From contig NZ_CP064908.1 of NCBI RefSeq assembly GCF_015841355.1, forward strand, positions 1,674,001 to 1,738,000: a stretch of DNA of 64,000 nucleotides, read 5' to 3'. A program made the position numbers and the translations under genes. The DNA is from Synechococcus sp. CBW1107. GTDB lineage: Bacteria > Cyanobacteriota > Cyanobacteriia > PCC-6307 > Cyanobiaceae. The notes under the pieces are model-generated. The model was not told the origin of the DNA and made no database searches. It saw only the letters and a list, made by a program, of their open reading frames with translations. Below are positions 16,878-25,022 of the stretch, in pieces (position 1 is the first letter of the stretch; each line of letters starts with the position of its first letter).

Positions 16878-17268
16878 GGCCTGCGCAGGACTGCACCGTG
16901 CACGTGCAGTCCTGGCAAGTGCACCGGAGTGCGGTGGGTTGCTCCAGGGTCGTGGTCATGGCGTTTCCGGCTCAGGGCGGTGGAAACCACTTTGGCGCCG
17001 GAGCTGGGGAGGATCGGCTTGCCTTGCTGACCAGGCGGTCCAGCGGACATGGGACTGAACCAGAGGCAGGAGCGTGTGGCTGGTTCCTCTTCACGTCCTG
17101 GGGAATGGGGGACGCGCTCCACCGGTTCTGTTCCCTAAATTCTGAGCGGAGCCTGGACTTCCTGAGACAGCCCAGAGGTTGCTGGCCCCAAAGGTCACAC
17201 GGCCGCTCCATCCATTTGGCGTGTTCCCCGGTAGTCCACCAGTAGCCCCTTCCCCCTGGAGCGAGCGT
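16878..17268. other. Intergenic region between CDGSH operon and GT2 gene
   Basis: About 390 bases between divergent genes. Apart from the inverted repeat at its left end I see no RNA gene, repeat or convincing small gene. It probably carries both promoters. Confidence 0.5.
16887..16913. promoter_or_regulatory. Inverted repeat upstream of the CDGSH operon
   Basis: Perfect inverted repeat AGGACTGCAC - 7 bases - GTGCAGTCCT, located just upstream of the CDGSH gene start at 16877. It fits an operator or a 5'-leader hairpin. No regulator is identified. Confidence 0.45.
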
Positions 17269-19512
17269 GTGATCCGCCTCCCCAACGGCCTGACCCAGCG
17301 GCGGCCGATGCAGATCGTCCTCTGGGCCGCTCTGCCGCTGCTGACCGCCGCCCTGGTGAGCCCGACGGCCATGCTGCCCGGCTGGACCGTGCCGCTCCCG
17401 GCCCTGGTCGTGGCGCTCTGGTGCGGCTGGCTGACCTGTCGACCGGAGCAGACCCTGCCCCTGGTCGCCCGGCGCTCGGCCGTGGTGGTGATCACCCTTC
17501 TGGGGGCCCGTTACCTGGTCTGGCGGATCGGGGCAACCCTCAACCTGGCCACGCCCATCAGCACCGGCCTGGGTCTGCTGATGCTCGCGGCGGAGCTCAC
17601 CCTGCTGGCCAATGGCCTGCTGCAGCTCTGGCTCACCTGGGCCCGGCAGCCGCCCGTTCAACAGGAGGCCGCCGCCGCCGAGTCCACCCTGCAGCAGCGG
17701 ATCGCCTGGGAACCCTGGCGCGTTCCGACGGTTGACGTGCTGGTGCCCAGCTGTGGTGAACCGGTCGACCTGATCGAGCGCTGCCTGAGCGGCTGCCTGG
17801 CGATGGACTACCCGCGCCACCAGGTCTGGCTTCTCGATGACAGCGCGCGCCCGGAGCTGAGCCGGCTCTGCCGCCGTCTTGGCTGCCGCTACCTGAGCCG
17901 TGACGGCAACACCCATGCCAAGGCGGGCAACCTCAACCACGCCCTCCCCCATCTCAACGGTGAGCTGTTGGCGGTCTTCGACGCCGATGTGGTTCCGCGG
18001 GCTGCCTTCCTGGCTCGCAGCGTGGGCCTGTTCACCGATCCGCGGGTGGGGTTCGTTCAGACCCCCCAGACGTACATGAACGCCGATCCGGTGATGCGCA
18101 ACCTGCGGCTGGAGCGCTGGCTCATGCCCGATGAGGAGAGCTTCTACCGCTGGATCGAGCCCACCCGCCAGGCGGTCGGAGCCGTGGTCTGTGCCGGTAC
18201 CTCGTTCGTGATGCGTCGCTCGGCCCTGGAGCGGGTGGGTGGCTTCGAGACCGGAACCCCCTCCGAAGATCTGGCCACCGGCATCCGGCTGGCGGCGGCG
18301 GGCTACCGCAACCTCTACCTCGACGCAAAGCTGAGCGCCGGGCTGGCGCCGTTCACGATCGGGGCCATGGCACGCCAGCGCTGTCGCTGGGCCAGCGGAA
18401 CCCTGCAGACCCTGCGCACGGGCGCCAATCCCTTCACCATCGCCGGCCTCACTCCTCTGCAGCGGATCGCCTACCTGGAGGGCATCCTCCACTGGTTCAA
18501 CGTGGTGCCCCAGCTGCTGTTGCTGCTGATGCCGCTCTCCCTGGGGCTGCTGGGAGTGGCCCCGATCCTGGTGCGGGGACCAGGCCTGGTGACCATGGCC
18601 TTGCCGTTCTACCTGTCTCAACTGCTGCTGGTGAGCTGGTTCAGCCGCGACGCCCGCAACGCCCTGCTGCCGGAGCTCTACCGCTGGATCTTTCTGCTGC
18701 CGCTCGTGGGGGCCGTGCTCAGCACCCTGGCGGGCCGGCCCCAGCACTTCCGGGTCACTCCCAAGGCGATCAGCGGCTGGGCCCGGCCCGGTCCTGAGCA
18801 GCGACTGCTGGTGCCGTTGCTGGGGCTGCTGGGGCTGCAGCTGCTCAACCTCACCCTGCTGATCGTCGGACCCGGCACGGCTGGAGCGATCGGTGCCGCA
18901 GCCTCCAGCCTCGCTCCCGCCAACCAGGCCCTTGGCCTCACCTGGTCCCTGCTGGGCAGCACCAGCCTGCTGCTGGCGCTGCGCACCTGCTGGGACCGCA
19001 CTCAGGACAACCCGGTGCCCTGGCTGCGCATCGATGGGCTGACCCTGCCATTGCATGCACCCGGCGGGGAACGGCCTGCCCGGATCCTGGCCATCAGCGA
19101 GCAGGGGGTGGAACTCGCTCTGGCCGAACCTGGCGGCAACTTCCCTGGCGACGAACTCCCCGCTGACGCTGGCAGCTGGGGCTTGGCCTTGCCCGGGCGC
19201 CCTGGGGACGTCCTGCCTCTGTGGCCCGAGCAGCGCCGCCACGAGCGAGGTCTGTTGCTGATCGGCTGCCGCTGGGGCCCCCTCAGTGATTCCCAGACCG
19301 ACGCCCTGCAGGCGTTGCTGTACCGGGGATCCGGCGAATGGCCCAGCCGTCAGGCCCCATTCGAGCCCAAGGCCCTGCTGGCTGTACTGGCCCTGCTGCT
19401 CCAGCCCGTGCCGGCCCAGGGCTGGTTTCGGCGCAGCCTGATCTCTGCTGCAGGCCCCAAGGCTCGGGAGCAGAACCATGGAGCGTTGGCGCAGCTCGCC
19501 GAATCACGTTGA
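17269..19512 (+). CDS. Cellulose synthase-like family 2 glycosyltransferase
   Basis: About 747 residues with the BcsA architecture: three N-terminal membrane segments, a cytoplasmic GT2 domain and four or more C-terminal segments. Catalytic motifs are present: DD in LLDDS (about 190), DAD in VFDADVV (238-240), FVQTPQ (262-267), the ED of PSEDLATG (332-334, in place of TED) and QRCRW (370-374). The region after the last membrane segment (ARILAISEQGVELAL) looks like a worn PilZ domain, but the c-di-GMP-binding arginine motif is not clear. It should polymerise a beta-linked glycan and export it. GTG 17269 is the likely start. Confidence 0.85.
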   Translation: MIRLPNGLTQRRPMQIVLWAALPLLTAALVSPTAMLPGWTVPLPALVVALWCGWLTCRPEQTLPLVARRSAVVVITLLGARYLVWRIGATLNLATPISTGLGLLMLAAELTLLANGLLQLWLTWARQPPVQQEAAAAESTLQQRIAWEPWRVPTVDVLVPSCGEPVDLIERCLSGCLAMDYPRHQVWLLDDSARPELSRLCRRLGCRYLSRDGNTHAKAGNLNHALPHLNGELLAVFDADVVPRAAFLARSVGLFTDPRVGFVQTPQTYMNADPVMRNLRLERWLMPDEESFYRWIEPTRQAVGAVVCAGTSFVMRRSALERVGGFETGTPSEDLATGIRLAAAGYRNLYLDAKLSAGLAPFTIGAMARQRCRWASGTLQTLRTGANPFTIAGLTPLQRIAYLEGILHWFNVVPQLLLLLMPLSLGLLGVAPILVRGPGLVTMALPFYLSQLLLVSWFSRDARNALLPELYRWIFLLPLVGAVLSTLAGRPQHFRVTPKAISGWARPGPEQRLLVPLLGLLGLQLLNLTLLIVGPGTAGAIGAAASSLAPANQALGLTWSLLGSTSLLLALRTCWDRTQDNPVPWLRIDGLTLPLHAPGGERPARILAISEQGVELALAEPGGNFPGDELPADAGSWGLALPGRPGDVLPLWPEQRRHERGLLLIGCRWGPLSDSQTDALQALLYRGSGEWPSRQAPFEPKALLAVLALLLQPVPAQGWFRRSLISAAGPKAREQNHGALAQLAESR

Positions 19513-19824
19513 AACCGTCCCCGGTGCAGCCCTCCTGGCCGTGAGTCCAGGCGTAACGGCCTTGGAGCGGGTGGACGGTGGTGGTTCGGTGGTGGGGAAC
19601 ACCGACGACGGAGTCCTCGCCGTGCTGGAACGCCAGGCTCGACACGACCATGCTGAGGGGACTGGCCGTGGATACTTCTGAGCCAGGAACGTCGCCGTAT
19701 GGTCGCCTCCTGACAGTTGTTGACCTGCAGGATCGACTCTGGTTTTGCCGTCAGACTGCAGGCGACCACTTGAAATTGAAGTCGATCAATACACCCATCC
19801 CTGGAGGATCGGTCACCAAAATCA

Positions 19825-19877
19825 TCAGAGTTGAAATGTTTCACTGTCAGAGGTAATTGTTTCGCCCTCAGAGTTAA
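19825..19877. repeat. Three direct TCAGAG repeats at 21-22 bp spacing
   Basis: TCAGAGTTGA (19825), TCAGAGGTAA (19847) and TCAGAGTTAA (19868) recur at intervals of 22 and 21 bases, about two helical turns. The last two copies extend leftwards as TGTTTC-n4-TCAGAG. The spacing is that of an iteron or cooperative operator. Confidence 0.45.
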
Positions 19878-20262
19878 GCACCGTGTATTGAGCACTGAAA
19901 AGGTTTACGGGGCTCCATCCGCTGGCTCCCCCGGCGGCCACGGCTAATGACACATTGGCGATAAGCGAACCTTGGCTTAAAACCAGATTTGCTTGGTAAT
20001 ACGCAGGTGAGCCAAAGAGCTTGTTTCATGGAAGACTCAAGCTTGGCGCCTGCATGAATCTTCTCTGCGGCTGGATCTTCGAGAGGGGTGAACAGTGGAT
20101 GGCTAGTCATTCCGGGCTTGAGAGCGCGGGCAATGCTTTGATGGCAGTGATCGAATTCCGCTTCTCCGCCCAGTCGAAACTTCTAGATTTTCGAGGTATT
20201 TTCATGCCATGACAATGTCCCCATGCCAAGGAATGCACATCATCGGCATCGATGAGTATCAA

Positions 20263-20304
20263 TGGCTACGTGATTAAGCGCGGATGTGCTTAATCACGTA
20301 GCCA
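20263..20304. repeat. Perfect 17-bp inverted repeat (hairpin)
   Basis: TGGCTACGTGATTAAGC at 20263-20279 is matched exactly by its reverse complement at 20288-20304, with an 8-base loop. No T-run follows, so it is not a standard terminator. It lies 55 bases before the small membrane-protein gene. Confidence 0.75.
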
Positions 20305-20358
20305 AACGACTGTCCTCGAGACAATGCAAGTACACGACCTGCTTAGACTCAGATTCCC

Positions 20359-20820
20359 ATGAAGAACGCGACCGAACGTTCTGCAAGCTCCTCAGAGGCT
20401 GGTTTGCTGACGCTGATGCGCCGTTATCGGCGCGCACAACGGCTGGTTGTTGATTATGCCATTGGCCTTGGGATCCTGGGCCTTGCTCCAAAGTTGTTGA
20501 CCCCCATTCTAATCATCGCTGCAGCTCTCCTCTTGACCATGATCTGGCATGTCGGCAGGTGTTGGCAGTTCGCAATCGTAATTAACCCGATCACTATTGG
20601 TGGAGAGGTCTTGAATGTCTTGGGTGCTTTGGTGGTGGCTGTTCTGACCTGGCTCATCCTTGTCGTGTTGGGTGTGTCAATTCCACTTGTTGACCACTTT
20701 TCACTATCCGGCGCTCTGATGAGCGGCACGTGGACATTTGGAGCAGCAGTCAACCAGTTTTTCTTTCTTGGCTTTATTAGGAAATACTCGCATGAGTATG
20801 TCGTAGGTGGTCATGAGTAA
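20359..20820 (+). CDS. Small membrane protein of unknown function
   Basis: A 153-residue protein with four hydrophobic segments (roughly residues 31-50, 50-64, 84-110 and 118-140) after a polar, Ser-rich N-terminus. I do not recognise the family. Codon use is noticeably AT-richer than in the surrounding genes, consistent with transfer. Its stop overlaps the start of the lipase-like gene by eight bases (ATGAGTAA), so the two were made as a pair. No good ribosome site precedes the start. Confidence 0.6.
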   Translation: MKNATERSASSSEAGLLTLMRRYRRAQRLVVDYAIGLGILGLAPKLLTPILIIAAALLLTMIWHVGRCWQFAIVINPITIGGEVLNVLGALVVAVLTWLILVVLGVSIPLVDHFSLSGALMSGTWTFGAAVNQFFFLGFIRKYSHEYVVGGHE

Positions 20821-21963
20821 ACTGACTCGCCGGCAAGTTCTGGTGGCAGGCCTTGGCGTTGGCGGATTGCTTTCCGGTATGCATGAGGCGATGCGTCGTC
20901 ATGCTCTGGAGGTCGAGCAGCAAGGCCTGACGGAAGCCTTTCTTGATAATCCGAAATATGTGCAGAGTGCCGTGAATCAGGCCATCGAGGGAGACTTGGA
21001 GTCATCGGCTGAAATTGAAAAAATTCTCGCATCACTCACTATTCAGTCGCCAGATGCACCCTACGATCGTGCTATTTCTAAAATCCTGATCCAATGCAGT
21101 CGCTTGGCCACAGAGCAGTATTTAACGGGTAAGTTTGACTTGCGTTTTCAAGGCTCCATCACGGGTTTGCCGAGCCATAGCCCGCGCTTGGATCAGTATA
21201 TTCAGGTTGCTTCCATCAAGGGGCCTGAGACAGTCACAGCCACTCGCGCCATCGATGTTGAGGGGAATCTCTTGAATGACCCGCTTGTGGCAGGAACAGC
21301 GAGACTAAAGAATCTTGTTCAGCATCTTGCTGGCCAGGCTATGGTGATCAAGTGGAGTTATCCTGTCTTCTGGGGATTTGTTCTTCGTGGTGACACCCAT
21401 AATATCCTGATTCTGCGGGGCACTCAGCGGGCAAACGAATGGCTGGAAACGCTGCGCGCCAATCAGGTTCGATCGGAGGCTGTCCCACGTTTCGACTTCA
21501 AGGGTGCAATCCACTATGGATTTCGACAATCTATTCTGAGTTGTCCAAGCCAATCATCGCTGCCGCTCAGCGATTGGATCCGTCAAGGCCACTCTTTGTG
21601 TCTGGCCATAGCCTTGGATCGCCTCTCGCTATGCTTGCAGCCCTTGACATTGCACAGAAGCTGCCTGCTTTAAGAGATAATGTACGACTTTACAGCTATG
21701 CAGGGCCGAGGTTGGGCGATCCCGAATTCGTTGAGCACTACAGTCGACTCCTGCCCAACACCTATCGGGTCGTGAATCTCGGTGATCTGGTGCCATCGCT
21801 TCCACCGACAAGGACTAACTCGTTGACTTATGTTCATGCTGGAGAGCAATGGGTGTTTCCTCCCATGAGTAGCGATATCGGGCCCAACCACTTCATCAGT
21901 GCCTACCGGAATGCCGTGGAGGCGGAGCAGGAACAGCTGCTGAAGAGCCAGGTGCGGTCTTGA
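20813..21963 (+). pseudogene. Class 3 lipase-like protein with Tat signal, broken by a frameshift
   Basis: The first part (ATG 20813) carries a twin-arginine signal (LTRRQVLVAGLGVGG) and an N-terminal helical region, then the lipase oxyanion segment ILILRGTQRANEWLETL, ending near HYGF. The rest continues in the frame one base back: IYSELSKPIIAAAQ, the nucleophile elbow GHSLG, SYAGPRLGD, NLGDLVPSLPP and a late His. Joining the two at about 21520-21530 gives a normal lipase class 3 order, so one base has been lost there. No slippery heptamer is present. Either a recent pseudogene or a sequencing error. Intact it would be an exported lipase/esterase of about 382 residues. Confidence 0.75.
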
Positions 21964-21964
21964 G

Positions 21965-22035
21965 GCCGGACTTCCCTTCGACATAGTTGCTCCTCCCGGA
22001 GTCACTGAACGGTGAGGAGCTTGAGTCCGGCTTTT
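21965..22035 (+). terminator. Nested hairpin with T-run after the lipase gene
   Basis: An outer stem GCCGGACT / AGTCCGGC (21965-21972, 22024-22031) encloses an inner stem GCTCCTC / GAGGAGC and is followed directly by TTTT. Position just after the lipase stop fits a transcription terminator, although the enclosed loop is long. Confidence 0.5.
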
Positions 22036-22141
22036 AGTCCCGAAATTCGCGCAGGAATTCCCTGACAAAGTCCCCTTTGTGCTACCGCGCTCATCCAGGC
22101 CATCTGCCGAGAAAACCTGTGCTGGAGTGGTTTTGATGAGA

Positions 22142-22213
<72 letters not shown>

Positions 22214-22254
22214 TTAGCGGCATTCTGCCCCCACACCATGACCCTGCTCCCACC

Positions 22255-22758
22255 ATGGCCAGTGGCCGCAGCCATGACCGTGCCACCTGGCTGCTGAGCC
22301 TGCCTTTCGCACTGGTGTGGTGGCCATGGCTGGGGCTGGCGGGGGTGGCCAGCGCAGCCGCTGGCTTCCTGGCCGGTGGGCTCTGGCTTTCCCCCGACCT
22401 CGACACCCACTCCAACCCCAGCCGGCGCTGGGGCCCGCTCGCCCTGCTCTGGTGGCCCTACCGCCGAGGGCTGCGCCACCGCTCTCTCCTCTCCCACAGC
22501 CCGCTGCTGGGTTCAGCGTTCCGGCTGGTCTACCTGGGGGTGGTGGTGATGGCGCTGAGTGCGCTGCTCTCCCCCCTGGGAGCCCCTGGCCCCGGGTCGC
22601 TGCTGGAGGCGGGCCGTGGGCTCTGGAGCCAGCAGCGGCCCCTGCTGGTGGCGGCGCTGGTGGGGGTGGAGGCGAGCAGCTGGCTGCATCTGCTCCAGGA
22701 TGGTGATCCGCTGCCGCGCCCGCCCCGGCTGCTGCGGCGGAAGCGCAACCGGCGTTAG
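22255..22758 (+). CDS. DUF2227 putative metal-binding membrane protein
   Basis: A 167-residue protein with two or three hydrophobic segments. Conserved-looking polar motifs include SGRSHDRATW near the N-terminus and SPDLDTHSNPSRRWGPL (about residues 46-62), with HRSLLSHSPLLG further on. The His and Asp residues on one face suggest a metal site, as annotated for the DUF2227 family; the activity is not known. It begins 42 bases after the tRNA gene on the other strand and precedes mazG by 12 bases. Confidence 0.7.
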   Translation: MASGRSHDRATWLLSLPFALVWWPWLGLAGVASAAAGFLAGGLWLSPDLDTHSNPSRRWGPLALLWWPYRRGLRHRSLLSHSPLLGSAFRLVYLGVVVMALSALLSPLGAPGPGSLLEAGRGLWSQQRPLLVAALVGVEASSWLHLLQDGDPLPRPPRLLRRKRNRR

Positions 22759-22770
22759 GACGGTGGCCCT

Positions 22771-23712
22771 GTGGCTCAGCGGCCTGTGACCGGCCCCGCT
22801 TCCCGCCTCGATCCCTCCGACCAGGACCCCACCCTGGAGGCCCTTGCCGGGCTGATCGCGGTGGTGGCCCGGCTGCGCGATCCCGAAAACGGGTGCCCAT
22901 GGGATCTCGAGCAGACCCATGCCTCCCTGGTGCCCTACGTGCTGGAGGAGGCCCATGAGGTGGCCGACGCGATTCGCCATGGAGACGACCTTCATCTGGC
23001 GGAGGAGCTGGGCGATCTGCTGTTGCAGGTGCTGCTGCACGCCCAGATCGCCAGCGAGGCGGGCCGCTTCGATCTCACCGCGATCAGCCGTGGCCTTCAC
23101 GACAAGCTGGTGCGGCGCCATCCCCACGTGTTTTCGGCCTCCGCCACGGCCTCTGAGCGGGGGGTGGCAGGCGACAGCGCCGCGGTGAAGGTCAGCTGGG
23201 AGGCCATCAAGGCCCGGGAGGCCAGCGCCAGGGCAAGATCCGGCGTCTCCGGATCCACCACCGCAGACGCGGGGGAACCCTCCGTCAGTCCACTGAGCGA
23301 TCGCCTGGCCGGCAAGGTTCGGGGCCAGCCCGCCCTGGCCGGGGCCATGACCATCTCGCGCAAGGCCGCTGCCGCCGGCTTCGAGTGGGAGTCGATCGAG
23401 GGGGTGTGGGACAAGGTGCACGAGGAGCTCGATGAGCTCAAGCAGGCCGTGGCCAGCGGCGACAGGGCCCATGCCCAGGAGGAGCTGGGGGATGTGCTCT
23501 TCACCCTGGTGAACGTGGGCCGCTGGTGTGGCCTGGATCCGGAGGCCGGCCTGGCGGGCACCAACCGTCGCTTCCTGGATCGTTTCTCCCGAGTGGAGGC
23601 GGCCCTTGGCGGGACTCTTGAGGGCCAGACCCTCTCTGAGCTGGAGGCCCTCTGGCAGCAGGCCAAGGCGCAGATCCGCACGGAGGCCGGAGGCCGGAAC
23701 TCCTCGGCGTGA
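22771..23712 (+). CDS. mazG: Nucleoside triphosphate pyrophosphohydrolase MazG
   Basis: A 313-residue MazG with both all-alpha NTP-PPase domains. The first has CPWDLEQTH and the metal-binding EEAHEVADAI with EELGDLLLQV; the second has EELDELKQAV and EELGDVLFTLVN. It hydrolyses (d)NTPs to monophosphates and pyrophosphate, cleaning aberrant nucleotides. A linker of about 25 residues rich in Ser/Thr separates the domains. The start is GTG 22771. Downstream arfB is convergent, 17 bases away. Confidence 0.93.
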   Translation: MAQRPVTGPASRLDPSDQDPTLEALAGLIAVVARLRDPENGCPWDLEQTHASLVPYVLEEAHEVADAIRHGDDLHLAEELGDLLLQVLLHAQIASEAGRFDLTAISRGLHDKLVRRHPHVFSASATASERGVAGDSAAVKVSWEAIKAREASARARSGVSGSTTADAGEPSVSPLSDRLAGKVRGQPALAGAMTISRKAAAAGFEWESIEGVWDKVHEELDELKQAVASGDRAHAQEELGDVLFTLVNVGRWCGLDPEAGLAGTNRRFLDRFSRVEAALGGTLEGQTLSELEALWQQAKAQIRTEAGGRNSSA

Positions 23713-23729
23713 GCTGCCGGCCCAGCGGC

Positions 23730-24164
23730 TCAGTCGTCGGGGAGAGGGGGCCGCGACCGGCGCTGACCCTTGATCGCACCCCGTTGCTTCTTGGCACTCA
23801 GGCGCCGCTCCACCGAACCCCGGGTGGGCTTGGTGCGCCGGCGGGGCGGTGGTGGAGGTTCGATGGCGGAGCGCAGCAGCTCCGCCAGCCGTCGCAGAGC
23901 TGCCTGGCGGTTCTGCCACTGGGACCGGTGCTCCGACGCCGTGAGCACCAGCGCGCCATCCAGCAGGCGCCCCTCCAGCCGCCGCAGGGCCCGGGCCTTG
24001 AGCAGAGGCGGCAGCGCCGTGGTGGCCTCCAGATCGAACACCAGCTCCACCCGTGAATCGGTGGTGTTCACCCCCTGGCCGCCAGGACCCGAGGAGCGTG
24101 AGAAGCGCCAGCTCAGCTCGGTCGCCGGAATCACCAGCCGCTCGTTCAGAGGCAGGTCAGGCAT
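23730..24164 (-). CDS. arfB: Alternative ribosome-rescue peptidyl-tRNA hydrolase ArfB (YaeJ)
   Basis: A 144-residue release-factor-like protein with the catalytic GGQ (residues 28-30, in SSGPGGQGVNTTDSRVEL) and a basic C-terminal tail (RRRTKPTRGSVERRLSAKKQ) of the type that enters the empty mRNA channel of stalled ribosomes. It lacks the codon-recognition domains of RF1/RF2. It would release peptides from ribosomes stuck on broken mRNA. It follows the carbonic anhydrase gene by 18 bases on the minus strand. Confidence 0.92.
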   Translation of the reverse strand: MPDLPLNERLVIPATELSWRFSRSSGPGGQGVNTTDSRVELVFDLEATTALPPLLKARALRRLEGRLLDGALVLTASEHRSQWQNRQAALRRLAELLRSAIEPPPPPRRRTKPTRGSVERRLSAKKQRGAIKGQRRSRPPLPDD

Positions 24165-24182
24165 CGATCGCCCCTGGGTGAC

Positions 24183-24926
24183 TCACAGCAGCGCCACCGT
24201 GCCGCTGGCGATGTCGAACCAGGCGGGCTGGATCCTCAGCCGCCCGGCGCTCACCGCCTCCCGCAGCAGGGCGCTGCGACGGCTCAGCTCCCGGGCGGAG
24301 TGGCAGGCGTTGTGGCGGATCGCCAGGCTGAGGTCGTCGCCCGGCTCCAGCGCCGCCCGGATCGGTGTGACCAGGTGCTCCAGCAGGGGGGTGAGCGGTG
24401 CCTCGGCCAGGGCGGCAGTGACGGCGCCGCACCCGCTGTGGCCCATCACCAGGATCAGCGGCACCGCCAGTTCCGCCACCGCGTACTCCAGCGAGGCGAC
24501 GCCGTCGTCGAAGGCGGTGTTGCCCGCGCAGCGCACATCGAACAGCTCGCCGGATCCCGACACGAAGATCCACTCCGGAGAGACCCGGGAATCAGCGCAG
24601 CTCAGCAGGGCCGCCCAGGGCCGCTGGCCGCTGGCCATGGCGCTGGGGTCCACCTGACAGCTGCTCTGCCAGAGGGCGTTCATCACCGCGGTGCGCTCCT
24701 GGGGGCTGCCGGCCGTGGCGGCAGCCTGCCAGGCACGGCTGAACTGGCCATTGCGGCGCAGCAGGCTGCCGAGCGGATCGTCGTGGGGCGAGCAGGCCGC
24801 CAGGCTCTGCTCCAGTTCAGGGGTGAGCGGGCCGGCCTCCGCCCGGGCCGGGCTCAGCCCGGGCAGGGCCAGCGCGCCGGCGGCCAGGCCTGCGCGCTGC
24901 AGCCACTCCCGTCGGGTCAGGGTCAT
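24183..24926 (-). CDS. Exported beta-class carbonic anhydrase with Tat signal
   Basis: A 247-residue beta-carbonic anhydrase that interconverts CO2 and bicarbonate. The zinc ligands and partner residues are visible: CADSR (Cys 110, Asp 112, Arg 114) and HSGCG (His 163, Cys 166). The N-terminus (TRREWLQRAGLAAGALALPG, with an Ala-rich cleavage region near 28-31) is a twin-arginine signal, so the enzyme should be folded and metallated in the cytosol and exported to the periplasm. It is distinct from carboxysomal enzymes and could assist inorganic carbon capture or periplasmic pH. Confidence 0.9.
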   Translation of the reverse strand: MTLTRREWLQRAGLAAGALALPGLSPARAEAGPLTPELEQSLAACSPHDDPLGSLLRRNGQFSRAWQAAATAGSPQERTAVMNALWQSSCQVDPSAMASGQRPWAALLSCADSRVSPEWIFVSGSGELFDVRCAGNTAFDDGVASLEYAVAELAVPLILVMGHSGCGAVTAALAEAPLTPLLEHLVTPIRAALEPGDDLSLAIRHNACHSARELSRRSALLREAVSAGRLRIQPAWFDIASGTVALL

Positions 24927-25022
24927 CGGCTCAGAGTCATCGATGGTGCGGGCTCAGGGACGCCTGGGTGACAGGGTGCTCCTCTGGAGGCTTAGCTAGG
25001 GCGGCTCCGGGAGTCAGCAGCC

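Larger units (their letters stand above)
19513..20358. other. Long AT-richer non-coding region
   Basis: About 850 bases with no credible gene; only short frames of under 80 codons on both strands. Base composition is clearly less GC-rich than in the flanking genes. It contains three spaced TCAGAG repeats (19825-19873) and a perfect 17-bp stem hairpin (20263-20304). It precedes a two-gene island of similar composition, so it may have arrived with it. Confidence 0.55.

Noticed and set aside
16972-19479. An 835-codon open frame antisense to the GT2 gene
   Set aside because: Gln/Gly/His-rich shadow of the high-GC GT2 gene with no recognisable domain; the sense strand has complete GT2 motifs.
19478-20212. 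Small frames of 60-80 codons in the AT-richer region
   Set aside because: No ribosome sites, no recognisable motifs, and overlapping frames on both strands.
21500-21545. Programmed -1 frameshift in the lipase gene
   Set aside because: No slippery heptamer, stem or stimulatory structure; simple base loss is more likely.
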